DNA from: CAYNSX01 sp964400165
Lineage (GTDB): Bacteria > Armatimonadota > Hebobacteria > CAYNSX01
Length of the DNA: 13,552 bases
NCBI GenBank assembly: GCA_964400165.1
Contig: CAYNSX010000050.1
Coordinates: 1-13,552, forward strand
Direction of reading: 5' to 3'
The notes under the pieces are model-generated. The model was not told where the DNA came from. It saw nothing but the letters and a program-made list of their open reading frames with translations, and searched no databases. Below are positions 1 to 5,593 of the stretch, one piece after another. Within the stretch, counting starts at the first letter, position 1. Each line of letters starts with the position of its first letter. The translations under genes were made by a program, and so were the position numbers.

Positions 1-1
1 G

Positions 2-526
2 GTGCGGCTGTGGTCGCTGGCGAAGGGCGAGGCGCTGGCGACACTGAAAGGCCACGCGGGAAATGTCGCGGCGCTCGCCATCGCGCCGGACGGGAAACTG
101 CTGGCGAGCGGCGGTCTCGGCGGCGAAGTGCGATTGTGGTCGCTGCCCGCGGGCGAACCGGTCAGGGTCATCACGGCGCACCGCAAGGTCATCACTTCGC
201 TGGCGTTCATCGCCGCCGGCCGCGAGCTGCTGTCGCTCGGCGACGCGGGGAGCGCGCGGGTGTGGAGTGTGAAAGACGGATCGCTGGTGCGCGAGTTCTC
301 GCTCGGCGTTCCGTTTGCGTTGTCGCTGGCGCTGACGCCGGACGCCAAGCGCTTCGCCGTCGCCGTTGAGCGCGGCGTGCGCCTCTACGCGGTCGCCGAC
401 GGCGCGCTGCAACAGAAGTGGCCGATCCCGCTGAAGGGCGTGTACGGCACCGCGGTCTCGCCCGACGAAAAATGGCTCGCCGCTGCGGCGGCGGATGGGA
501 GAGTGCGCGTTTGGGCGCTGGAGTGA
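2..526 (+). CDS. WD40-repeat protein, 3' part (5' end outside window)
   Basis: The visible 174 residues are the C-terminal part of a beta-propeller protein; the reading frame is open to the left edge, so the GTG at base 2 need not be the start. About four WD40-type repeats can be read, each with a hydrophobic strand, a PDG/PDE/PDA turn and a closing strand ending in VRLWSL, ARVWSV, VRLYAV or VRVWALE. The first visible repeat has the classic GH (GHAGNVAALAIAPDGKLLASG). WD40 propellers act as protein-interaction scaffolds. Fused domains such as a kinase or a secreted cytochrome could lie upstream, but nothing here shows which. The gene ends with GAG TGA inside a hairpin shared with the convergent EamA gene. 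The family call is secure; the specific function is unknown. Confidence 0.88.
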   Translation: MRLWSLAKGEALATLKGHAGNVAALAIAPDGKLLASGGLGGEVRLWSLPAGEPVRVITAHRKVITSLAFIAAGRELLSLGDAGSARVWSVKDGSLVREFSLGVPFALSLALTPDAKRFAVAVERGVRLYAVADGALQQKWPIPLKGVYGTAVSPDEKWLAAAAADGRVRVWALE

Positions 527-549
527 GCGGGGTGAACCGCGCTCACTCC
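520..549. terminator. Candidate bidirectional terminator between convergent genes
   Basis: A perfect 10-bp inverted repeat, GGAGTGAGCG (520-529) and CGCTCACTCC (540-549), encloses a 10-nt loop. Each arm contains the stop codon of one convergent gene: TGA 524-526 for the WD40 gene and the complement of TGA at 543-545 for the EamA gene. There is no clear U-tract on either side, so intrinsic termination is inferred from position and stem strength only. Confidence 0.45.
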
Positions 550-1529
550 CCCGCCGTCTCAACCACCGCCGCGACCCCGCGCGGCTGCGCACCGCGCGAG
601 CGCGACCACAGCGTCACCACCACCGCCAGGATGATCAGCCCCGCCGCCAGCAGCGTCCGCGGCGTCAGCGCTTCGCCGGCGAACGCCCACCCCAGCGCCA
701 GCGCCACCGCCGGGTTCACGAACGCATAGGTGGACACCTGCGCCGGTGTCGCCACCCGCAACAGATAGATGTAGGCGGTGAACGCAATCAGCGATCCGAA
801 CACAATCAGATAACCCAGCGACACCGCGGACTTCACCGAGACCGCCCCCAGGTTGACCGCAGGCCACTCCCGCGTCACCGTCGCCACAATGAGCAGCAGC
901 GCGCCGCCCGCCATCATTTCCATCGCGGTTGCTTGCAGCATGGACTTCGGCAGCGGCGCCCGCTGCGCGTAGACCGAACCGGCCGCCCAAGAGAAGGCGC
1001 ACAGCATCAGCGCCGCCGCGCCCCACGGATCCACCGGCCTGCCGCTCGCCAATTCGCCCGGGCTGACCAGCAGCGCCACACCGCCGAAGCCGATCACCAG
1101 CCCGATGACCGTCTGCAGCGACGGCGCCCGGCCCCCCGACCGCAGCCAATCCAGCAGCGCCATCCAGAAGGCGACGGTCGCCACAATCAGCGCCGTCAGC
1201 CCCGACGGCACGCGCCCGCCCGTCTCCGCCCAGACGACGCTGCCATTGGCGACGGTCAGCAGCATCCCGCCGATGAGGAGCGCCGAGCGCCAATGCACCC
1301 AAGTCGGGCGCGGCGTCCCGCGGGCGCGCACAATGGCGTAGAGGATGAGGCCGGCAAGGAGATGCCGCCCCGCCGCCATCACAAACGGCGGCACCGTCTC
1401 GACCGCGAAGCGGATGGCGAGGTAGGTCGACCCCCAGACGATGTAGACGATGCCGAACGCCAGCGCCGCAAGCAGCGGGGAGCGGTGCGTTGCGGCTGAC
1501 GATGCGGCTGTGGTGGCGGGCGCGTTCAT
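543..1529 (-). CDS. EamA/DMT-superfamily transporter (YedA-like)
   Basis: A 328-residue inner-membrane protein of the drug/metabolite transporter superfamily. It has the usual ten predicted transmembrane helices arranged as two EamA repeats (about residues 18-145 and 165-305). The N-terminal repeat opens with a typical EamA signature (VYIVWGSTYLAIRFAVETVPP). The C-terminal repeat has SLIAFTAYIYLLRVATPAQVSTYAFVNP in overlapping segments, also characteristic of the YedA/RhaT-type branch. Members export amino acids, metabolites or drugs; the substrate cannot be read from the sequence. The start ATG at 1529 has no obvious Shine-Dalgarno sequence, but the protein length and first helix fit. The N-terminal Ala/Thr-rich stretch before residue 18 is cytoplasmic. 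The gene converges on the WD40 gene with a 16-bp gap and lies downstream of marR on the same strand across a 144-bp gap, so co-transcription with marR is possible. Confidence 0.9.
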   Translation of the reverse strand: MNAPATTAASSAATHRSPLLAALAFGIVYIVWGSTYLAIRFAVETVPPFVMAAGRHLLAGLILYAIVRARGTPRPTWVHWRSALLIGGMLLTVANGSVVWAETGGRVPSGLTALIVATVAFWMALLDWLRSGGRAPSLQTVIGLVIGFGGVALLVSPGELASGRPVDPWGAAALMLCAFSWAAGSVYAQRAPLPKSMLQATAMEMMAGGALLLIVATVTREWPAVNLGAVSVKSAVSLGYLIVFGSLIAFTAYIYLLRVATPAQVSTYAFVNPAVALALGWAFAGEALTPRTLLAAGLIILAVVVTLWSRSRGAQPRGVAAVVETAGE

Positions 1530-1595
1530 ATCGACAAGTGTGGTGCCAGGGGCTGCGGCATTCTATCCGAAATGGGTGAGCAAACTGACAACGAC

Positions 1596-1619
1596 AGGAA
1601 ACGAGGAAACAAGGAAACG
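1596..1619. repeat. Three-unit 8-bp tandem repeat (AGGAAACR)
   Basis: Three contiguous copies of AGGAAACG/AGGAAACA/AGGAAACG lie in the gap between marR and the EamA gene, about 70 bp upstream of the EamA start. The rest of this gap (1530-1673) shows no gene. A TTGTCA-like and a TAGAAT-like hexamer occur on the minus strand, but their 20-bp spacing is too long for a confident promoter call. Confidence 0.5.
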
Positions 1620-1673
1620 AGGGCTGTATTGCACAGGGATAGGGTGAAGCAGGATGCCGACCTTCGCGCCTCT

Positions 1674-2144
1674 CTACTTACCGGTCATCCTGCTCTCCTC
1701 GAGGAGGTGTTCGATGAGCACGGCGGCGTCCCCGAGGGTGCGCAGGTCCCGGCGGGGGAGGCCGCGCAGGAGCGCCGCCAAGTCGGCGACCCGGCGGCGC
1801 CGTCCAGCTCGAAGAACTCGCATCCCTTTCGGCGTGGCGTGAATCCAGGCGATGCGCCGATCGCCCGGATCGGTTGCCCGGCGCACCAGGCCGCCGGCCT
1901 CGAGGCCGGCGACGAGGCGGCTCATCGTCGGCGGGCGCACTAGCTCCGCCGCGGCGAGCGCCCCGAGCGTCAGTGGCCCGCCGAACACGACCACCGACAG
2001 CGCCGACAGGCGGGCGGGGCCGACGCCGGTCTCCGGGTCGCGCCGCCGCACTCGCCGCAGCAGGTGGATGGCGGCGGAGTGCAGCCGGTCGGCCACTGCC
2101 GCCGCATCCCCCGCCCCGCGGCTCCGCATGATAGCTCTTGACAT
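1674..2144 (-). CDS. MarR-family transcriptional regulator
   Basis: A 156-residue winged-helix repressor of the MarR type. The core reads: a helix around ARLSALSVVVFGGPLTL (44-60), the HTH (about 59-83, GALAAAELVRPPTMSRLVAGLE), then the beta-wing with the diagnostic DPGDRR turn (92-97) followed by hydrophobic IAWIHATPKG. A dimerisation helix closes the protein. MarR proteins bind palindromic operators as dimers and are released by small ligands, often aromatic compounds, or by oxidation. There is no cysteine here, so thiol-redox sensing is unlikely. The gene is divergent from the ankyrin-repeat gene, and TCGTTAG/CTAACGA repeats between them are the likely operator, implying autorepression. 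An in-frame ATG at 2129, preceded by AAGAG on the minus strand, is an equally possible start (151 aa). EamA lies next downstream and could be a co-regulated exporter. Confidence 0.88.
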   Translation of the reverse strand: MSRAIMRSRGAGDAAAVADRLHSAAIHLLRRVRRRDPETGVGPARLSALSVVVFGGPLTLGALAAAELVRPPTMSRLVAGLEAGGLVRRATDPGDRRIAWIHATPKGMRVLRAGRRRRVADLAALLRGLPRRDLRTLGDAAVLIEHLLEESRMTGK

Positions 2145-2166
2145 GGTTCGTTAGCCCTGCTACATA
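2138..2166 (+). promoter_or_regulatory. Sigma70-type promoter for the ankyrin-repeat gene
   Basis: A perfect TTGACA -35 box (2138-2143) is followed by a 17-bp spacer and TACATA (2161-2166). The -10 is preceded by TG one base upstream, matching an extended -10 (TGnTAnAnn). Transcription would start near 2173, inside the downstream palindrome, giving a leader of about 44 nt to the ATG at 2217. This supports 2217, not the ATG at 2166, as the start of the ankyrin gene. Confidence 0.6.
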
Positions 2167-2188
2167 TGTCGTTAGTGATGCTAACGAA
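2147..2188. promoter_or_regulatory. Probable MarR operator region
   Basis: The motif TTCGTTAG occurs at 2147-2154, and its shorter form TCGTTAG at 2169-2175 pairs perfectly with CTAACGA at 2181-2187 around a 5-nt centre. The first copy sits in the promoter spacer and the 19-bp palindrome covers the expected start of transcription. MarR dimers typically bind palindromes of this size. On the minus strand, TATCAT (2193-2188) with TTCTAA 17 bp upstream could be the marR promoter, which would place the same palindrome over the marR start point. Confidence 0.65.
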
Positions 2189-2216
2189 TGATACCACACG
2201 GCGGGAGGCATTAGAA

Positions 2217-2879
2217 ATGACGGCGCTCACGGCGGACGAGATGGTGGCGGCGGTGAAGGAGGGGGACTTGGCGAAAGTGCAGGCGCTGCTGGCGGCGGAC
2301 CCGGCGCTCGCCGCCGCGCGGGATGCGCAGGGCGTCTCCGCCCTGCTGCACGCGCAGTACCGCGGCCGCGCCGAAGTCGTTGCGGCGCTGCGTGCCGCGG
2401 CGCCCGCCCTCGATGTCTTCGAGGCGTCTGCGCTGGGCGACATCGAACGCCTGCGGGCGCTGCTCGATGCCGACCCGGCGCTGGCGAACGCCTGGGCGGG
2501 CGACGGCTTCTTCCCGCTCGGCCTCGCCGCGTTCTTCGGTCAGCCGGAGGCGGTGCGCCTGCTCCTCGAACGCGGCGCCGATGTCCACGCCGCGGCGCGC
2601 AATGCGATGAAGGTGACGGCGCTGCACGCGGCCGCCGCGGCCCGAGTCCAGCGCATCGAGAGCGCACGCCTGCTGCTCGAACACGGCGCGTCAGTGGATG
2701 CCGGGCAAGAAGGCGGCTGGACTCCCCTGCACGAAGCCGCCCAGAAGGGCGATGTTGAATTGGTCACGCTGCTGCTCGCGCACGGCGCCGACCCGGCCCT
2801 CGGCAACGACACCGGCAAGACCGCCGCGTCCCTCGCGCAGGAAAAGGGGCATGCGGAGGTGCTCAAACTGTTGGAATGA
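2217..2879 (+). CDS. Ankyrin-repeat protein
   Basis: A 220-residue protein built of about six ankyrin repeats. The clearest are around residues 95-126 (FFPLGLAAFFGQPEAVRLLLERGADV), 131-161 (TALHAAAAARVQRIESARLL) and 165-195 (GWTPLHEAAQKGDVELVTLL). The first and last repeats are degenerate caps. It has no signal peptide, so it is probably a cytoplasmic protein-binding solenoid; the partner is unknown. The start at 2217 is chosen because GGGAGG lies 8 nt upstream and the predicted transcript starts after the alternative ATG at 2166. The gene is divergent from marR and behind a promoter that overlaps the MarR operator, so it is probably the main MarR target. Its 3' end overlaps the convergent ChrB-domain gene by 17 bp. 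Confidence 0.88.
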   Translation: MTALTADEMVAAVKEGDLAKVQALLAADPALAAARDAQGVSALLHAQYRGRAEVVAALRAAAPALDVFEASALGDIERLRALLDADPALANAWAGDGFFPLGLAAFFGQPEAVRLLLERGADVHAAARNAMKVTALHAAAAARVQRIESARLLLEHGASVDAGQEGGWTPLHEAAQKGDVELVTLLLAHGADPALGNDTGKTAASLAQEKGHAEVLKLLE

Positions 2880-3330
2880 CCCGGTGCGTCAGCGCCTCTC
2901 CCTTCACCGCCTGCTGGCAATAGGCATACAGCGCGTCGTAGACGATGAACTCCTGCGCCAGCATCTCGTGGTCGTCGCGCAGGCCGAGGTGGCGGAAGCC
3001 CTCGGCGATGGCTTCGAGGCCGGCGGCTTCGGGGCGGCCGTAGAGGTCGGCGGAGACATCGGCGCCATGCACAATTTGCGCCAGCAGCAGCACGGCCGGG
3101 TCCTCGATGCGGTACTTGCTCACGATGGCCTCGAAACTGCACTTGCCGTCGTGATGGCCGAGTTCGGCGTCCTTCACATCGAACGGCGTGGCCCCCTCGC
3201 GGGCCGCGACTGCGGCCACCTGGTCGGGGGGGACGAACAGGAACTCCGCCTGCGGGTCCACGAACTTGCGGATCAGCCACGGGCAGGCCACCCGGTCCAC
3301 CTTCACGCGCTCGCGCGTAATCCATTTCAT
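2863..3330 (-). CDS. ChrB C-terminal-domain protein (chromate-resistance type)
   Basis: A 155-residue cytoplasmic protein matching the ChrB C-terminal domain. The family signature begins VDRVACPWLIRKFVDPQAEF (11-30). A likely metal or redox patch GHHDGKCSFE (58-67) follows, with H59, H60 and C64; C16 and C138 are also present. Full-length ChrB proteins sense chromate and regulate chrA; this stand-alone domain lacks the N-terminal part. The start at 3330 is fixed by a 4-bp ATGA overlap with the stop of the upstream MFS gene and by GGAGG about 10 nt upstream. Longer in-frame extensions lie wholly within the MFS gene. Partnership with an MFS transporter instead of the CHR-type ChrA suggests a variant oxyanion or metal efflux module, but the substrate is not shown. 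The 3' end overlaps the ankyrin gene by 17 bp. Confidence 0.85.
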   Translation of the reverse strand: MKWITRERVKVDRVACPWLIRKFVDPQAEFLFVPPDQVAAVAAREGATPFDVKDAELGHHDGKCSFEAIVSKYRIEDPAVLLLAQIVHGADVSADLYGRPEAAGLEAIAEGFRHLGLRDDHEMLAQEFIVYDALYAYCQQAVKGEALTHRVIPTV

Positions 3331-4607
3331 GTTGTCAGCCCTCCGCTGACTGATTCCCTTTGTGGTTCGTTCCTCCCCCACACCGCATAGACGAGACACC
3401 CGGCGATGCCGACCGCGCCCGCGACATAGAACGCCAGCGCCGGCTGGCGGAAATACAGCCATCCGCCGGCGAGCGACGCCGGGAACACGACGAGGCCGCG
3501 CACGAGGTAATACATCCCGACCGACCGGCCCCGCGCCGTCGTCGGCGCCAGGTCCACAATCAGCGCTTTGCGGGCCGGCTCGCCGATTTCACGCAGCCCG
3601 CCCACAATGAAGGCCACGACCAGCCACGCATGGCTGGTCGCCCGCACCAACACCAGCGGGTACAGCGCGAAGAACGCAAAGGTGGCCAGCACAAACGGGG
3701 CACGGTTCATCCGGTCGGCCATCTTGGCAATCGGGATGTACACCAGCATCGAAGTGAGGTTTTGCAGGCCGTACAGCGACCCGTAGACCACCGCCCCATA
3801 GACCGGCGCGTCGGCGTACACCACATTCGTGACATAGAGCACGACGAAGACATCAATCAGCCCTTGCGCCCAGCGGGCGAAGCAGTCCGCGACCAACAGG
3901 CGCTTGAGCGCCGAATCCATCTGCCGCCAAATGGTGCGGAAGTTCGTGCCATCGCCCGGCATCGACCGCGGGGCGTTCTCGCGATAGAACCGTCGCAGCA
4001 CGAGCAGCGTCAGCAGCGCCAGCGCGATGGTGATGCACAGCGCGTAACGGACACCCCCGATGTATCCCGCCGCGACAATCAGCGCGCCCCCCAACGCCGG
4101 CGCGATGACGCGCGGCAGCCGCTTGATGATGGACTGCATGCTGAATGCGATGGCCCGCCGTTCCGACGGCAGGCTGTCGCCGACGATGGCGAAGATGGCG
4201 GGCAGCGTCAGACTCGCCCACGCCGACACGCCGAGCGTGCCGATGAGCACCCACATCCAACTCGGGCTGACGGCATACATCACATAGCCGGCGATGGCGA
4301 TGACGGCGAACGCTTCGAGCGCCCGCCGCCGGCCCCAGTGGTCTGCCGCCCAGCCGCCCGGATACTGATAGACCGAATCGAGGAAGTCTTTCAGCGCGCC
4401 ATAAATCGCAATGATGAAGATCGTGGCGCCGAGCGCTTCCAGATACTTGGGCACGAAGCGCAGCCACAACTCCTCGCCCATCCCGATGAGCGTCAGCGCC
4501 GCCAGCATCACGACGATGTTGCGCTCGAGGCCGAGCCAGTCGCGGGCGCGCTGGACGCGGCCGCCGGGCGGCGACTGTAAAGCGGCGGGTTCGTCGGGCG
4601 GAGTCAT
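3327..4607 (-). CDS. MFS transporter coupled to a ChrB-domain protein
   Basis: A 426-residue Major Facilitator Superfamily permease with about twelve hydrophobic helices. The loop 2-3 motif A is clear (GGWAADHWGRRRAL, about residues 84-97), and a second, partial copy occurs in the C-terminal half (IAKMADRMNRAPF), as expected from the internal duplication. The family drives small-molecule export or import with proton gradients; the substrate is unknown. I place the start at the ATG at 4607. The upstream in-frame ATG at 4652 lies inside the palindromic repeat at 4640-4671 and has no Shine-Dalgarno sequence. The ATG at 4607 also lacks a strong one, so the start is moderately sure. The stop overlaps the ChrB-domain start (ATGA), which means translational coupling and a shared function, plausibly chromate or another toxic oxyanion. 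Confidence 0.88.
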   Translation of the reverse strand: MTPPDEPAALQSPPGGRVQRARDWLGLERNIVVMLAALTLIGMGEELWLRFVPKYLEALGATIFIIAIYGALKDFLDSVYQYPGGWAADHWGRRRALEAFAVIAIAGYVMYAVSPSWMWVLIGTLGVSAWASLTLPAIFAIVGDSLPSERRAIAFSMQSIIKRLPRVIAPALGGALIVAAGYIGGVRYALCITIALALLTLLVLRRFYRENAPRSMPGDGTNFRTIWRQMDSALKRLLVADCFARWAQGLIDVFVVLYVTNVVYADAPVYGAVVYGSLYGLQNLTSMLVYIPIAKMADRMNRAPFVLATFAFFALYPLVLVRATSHAWLVVAFIVGGLREIGEPARKALIVDLAPTTARGRSVGMYYLVRGLVVFPASLAGGWLYFRQPALAFYVAGAVGIAGCLVYAVWGRNEPQRESVSGGLTT

Positions 4608-4636
4608 CGCAGCCGCGCCGCGGCGACGGGTCAACG

Positions 4637-4671
4637 GCACGGCGCCCCGCATTCTACGCTGCGGGGCGCCG
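4637..4671. repeat. 35-bp palindromic repeat, copy 1
   Basis: An 11-bp perfect inverted repeat, CGGCGCCCCGC (4640-4650) and GCGGGGCGCCG (4661-4671), extends to 12 bp with A4651-T4660 and leaves an 8-nt loop TTCTACGC. A second copy at 5533-5567 is identical over 35 bp except for one loop base. This copy lies 42 bp past the stop of the thioredoxin-like gene on the minus strand and just before the MFS gene. It may act as a terminator or be a REP-like element. No U-tract follows. Confidence 0.8.
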
Positions 4672-4712
4672 AATGAATGGGGATGGTCTTCTTGTCTGCG
4701 CGGCGGGCTTCC

Positions 4713-4976
4713 CTATGCCGGGACTCCGACGCCCGCCGCGCGCAGCGCGGCGGCGCTGACAGCGCCGGCCCGGCAGCAGTCGGCCAGATTCCCGTTCACT
4801 ACGACCGACGGCACGCGCGTCACGCCATACTGCTTCGCCTTGGCCTGGGCGGCCGGGTCAGCGCGCACATCGAGCACTTGAACCGCACAACTGGAACACG
4901 CCATGCTCTGGACCAACTTCGCAGTCCCGTCGCAGAGCGCGCACCCAGCCGAGAAGACTTCGATCGTTCGCTTCAT
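4713..4976 (-). CDS. Small thioredoxin/glutaredoxin-like protein under MerR control
   Basis: An 87-residue single-domain thioredoxin-fold protein. It opens with strand IEVFSAG and a CxxC redox site C12-A-L-C15, followed by a second CxxC, C27-S-S-C30. Then come VLDVRADPAAQAKAKQYGV, the cis-Pro loop VTRVPSVVVNG typical of thioredoxin folds, and a late C-C pair (68-69). Six cysteines in 87 residues is high and fits thiol-disulfide exchange or soft-metal binding. The start at 4976 is fixed by the ATGA overlap with merR and by AGGAG about 7 nt upstream. Because it is translationally coupled to a three-cysteine MerR regulator, it is probably induced by a thiophilic metal such as Hg(II), Cd(II) or Pb(II). 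Whether it reduces, carries or sequesters the metal cannot be read here. No merA, merT or merP is nearby. Confidence 0.82.
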   Translation of the reverse strand: MKRTIEVFSAGCALCDGTAKLVQSMACSSCAVQVLDVRADPAAQAKAKQYGVTRVPSVVVNGNLADCCRAGAVSAAALRAAGVGVPA

Positions 4977-5446
4977 CGTGTGCTCCTTTTCTTTCGATTT
5001 CCCGAGACGGAGACAGACGCTGCCCGCCGCGTGGGAGACTCCGCCTCGTCCAATGCTTCGAGGATGGGACATAGTCGCGTCGAGCCTTCGGTCGTGCAGG
5101 ACTGCACCAGCACGGCGAGCGCGCCGCGCATTTTCCGCAATTGCCCAAGTTTGCGTGCAATGTCCGCAATCTTGGCCTGGGCCGCGACGCGCACCTCGGC
5201 GCAGCGCGCCTTCTGGTCGTCGCGCAATCGCAGGAGTTCCGATACTTCGTCCAATGAGAAACCGAGCCCCTGCGCCCCTTTGATGAAGCGCACCCGGCGC
5301 ACGGCGTCGGGCGCATACACGCGATAGCCGGACGGTCGCCGAGTCGGCGCGCCCAGCAGGCGGCGCCGCTCGTAGTAGCGGATGGTTTGGATATTGACTC
5401 CCGCCCGCGCGGCGACGGCGCCGATGTACAGCGTTTCAGTGTCCAT
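4973..5446 (-). CDS. MerR-family divalent metal regulator, Hg(II)-type cysteine triad
   Basis: A 157-residue MerR protein. The N-terminal winged HTH contains VNIQTIRYYERRRLL (18-32) and PSGYRVYAPDAVRRVRFIKG (38-57). GFSLDEVSELLRL (62-74) follows, then a long dimerisation helix. Three cysteines fall at 82, 117 and 126, the same positions as the Hg(II) ligands of Tn501 MerR, and the C117-C126 spacing is that of divalent-metal sensors. Pb, Cd or Zn remain possible, since PbrR, CadR and ZntR use equivalent cysteines. The tail after residue 138 is basic and unlike MerR. The start at 5446 is chosen from family length and the strong promoter just upstream; the longer frame would extend through that promoter. 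MerR proteins underwind a long-spacer promoter when metal binds. Here the promoter drives merR itself and the coupled Trx-like gene. Confidence 0.9.
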   Translation of the reverse strand: MDTETLYIGAVAARAGVNIQTIRYYERRRLLGAPTRRPSGYRVYAPDAVRRVRFIKGAQGLGFSLDEVSELLRLRDDQKARCAEVRVAAQAKIADIARKLGQLRKMRGALAVLVQSCTTEGSTRLCPILEALDEAESPTRRAASVSVSGNRKKRSTR

Positions 5447-5465
5447 GCTGCTTCTCACGCACCAG

Positions 5466-5497
5466 ACCATACACCTGGTACTCAAGTATAGAGTCAA
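5466..5497 (-). promoter_or_regulatory. MerR-type promoter/operator with 20-bp spacer
   Basis: Read on the minus strand, TTGACT (5497-5492) is followed by the 20-bp spacer CTATACTTGAGTACCAGGTG and TATGGT (5471-5466). The overlong spacer and the dyad around CTTGAGTACCAGG are the hallmark of promoters activated by MerR-family metal regulators: 19 bp at mer promoters, 20 bp at zntA. The expected start is near 5459, leaving a very short leader with GAGAAG before the merR ATG. Confidence 0.82.
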
Positions 5498-5532
5498 GCG
5501 CGTCGCCGAAGCCCCGATCCGAGACCACAACA

Positions 5533-5567
5533 GCACGGCGCCCCGCATTTTACGCTGCGGGGCGCCG
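5533..5567. repeat. 35-bp palindromic repeat, copy 2
   Basis: The same palindrome as at 4637-4671, with arms CGGCGCCCCGC (5536-5546) and GCGGGGCGCCG (5557-5567), an extra A-T pair and loop TTTTACGC. One base differs from copy 1 (T for C in the loop). It lies 27 bp past the stop of the Gly/Pro-rich gene on the minus strand and upstream of the merR promoter. The two copies are in the same orientation 896 bp apart and bracket the merR/Trx-like unit exactly. Confidence 0.8.
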
Positions 5568-5593
5568 GGTCATTTCGTCAGAAGTGATTCAGG

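Noticed and set aside
495..1499. Plus-strand open frame opposite the EamA transporter
   Set aside because: Extremely Arg/Gln/His-rich, with no start signal; the EamA helices lie on the minus strand.
1596..1619. 8-bp tandem repeat as a CRISPR or regulatory array
   Set aside because: Only three units without spacers; it is more likely slippage.
2166..2216. Upstream ATG as the start of the ankyrin gene
   Set aside because: It lies in the -10 box before the predicted transcript start, while the ATG at 2217 has GGGAGG at 8 nt.
3360..4580. Long plus-strand open frame (406 codons) opposite the MFS gene
   Set aside because: The composition is dominated by Arg, His, Gln and Asp as expected for the antisense of a membrane protein in GC-rich DNA. 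The MFS motifs on the other strand are clear.
4637..5567. Palindromic repeats as integron attC sites or insertion-sequence ends
   Set aside because: There is no attC core sequence, integrase, transposase or target-site duplication; the stems are too short and simple.
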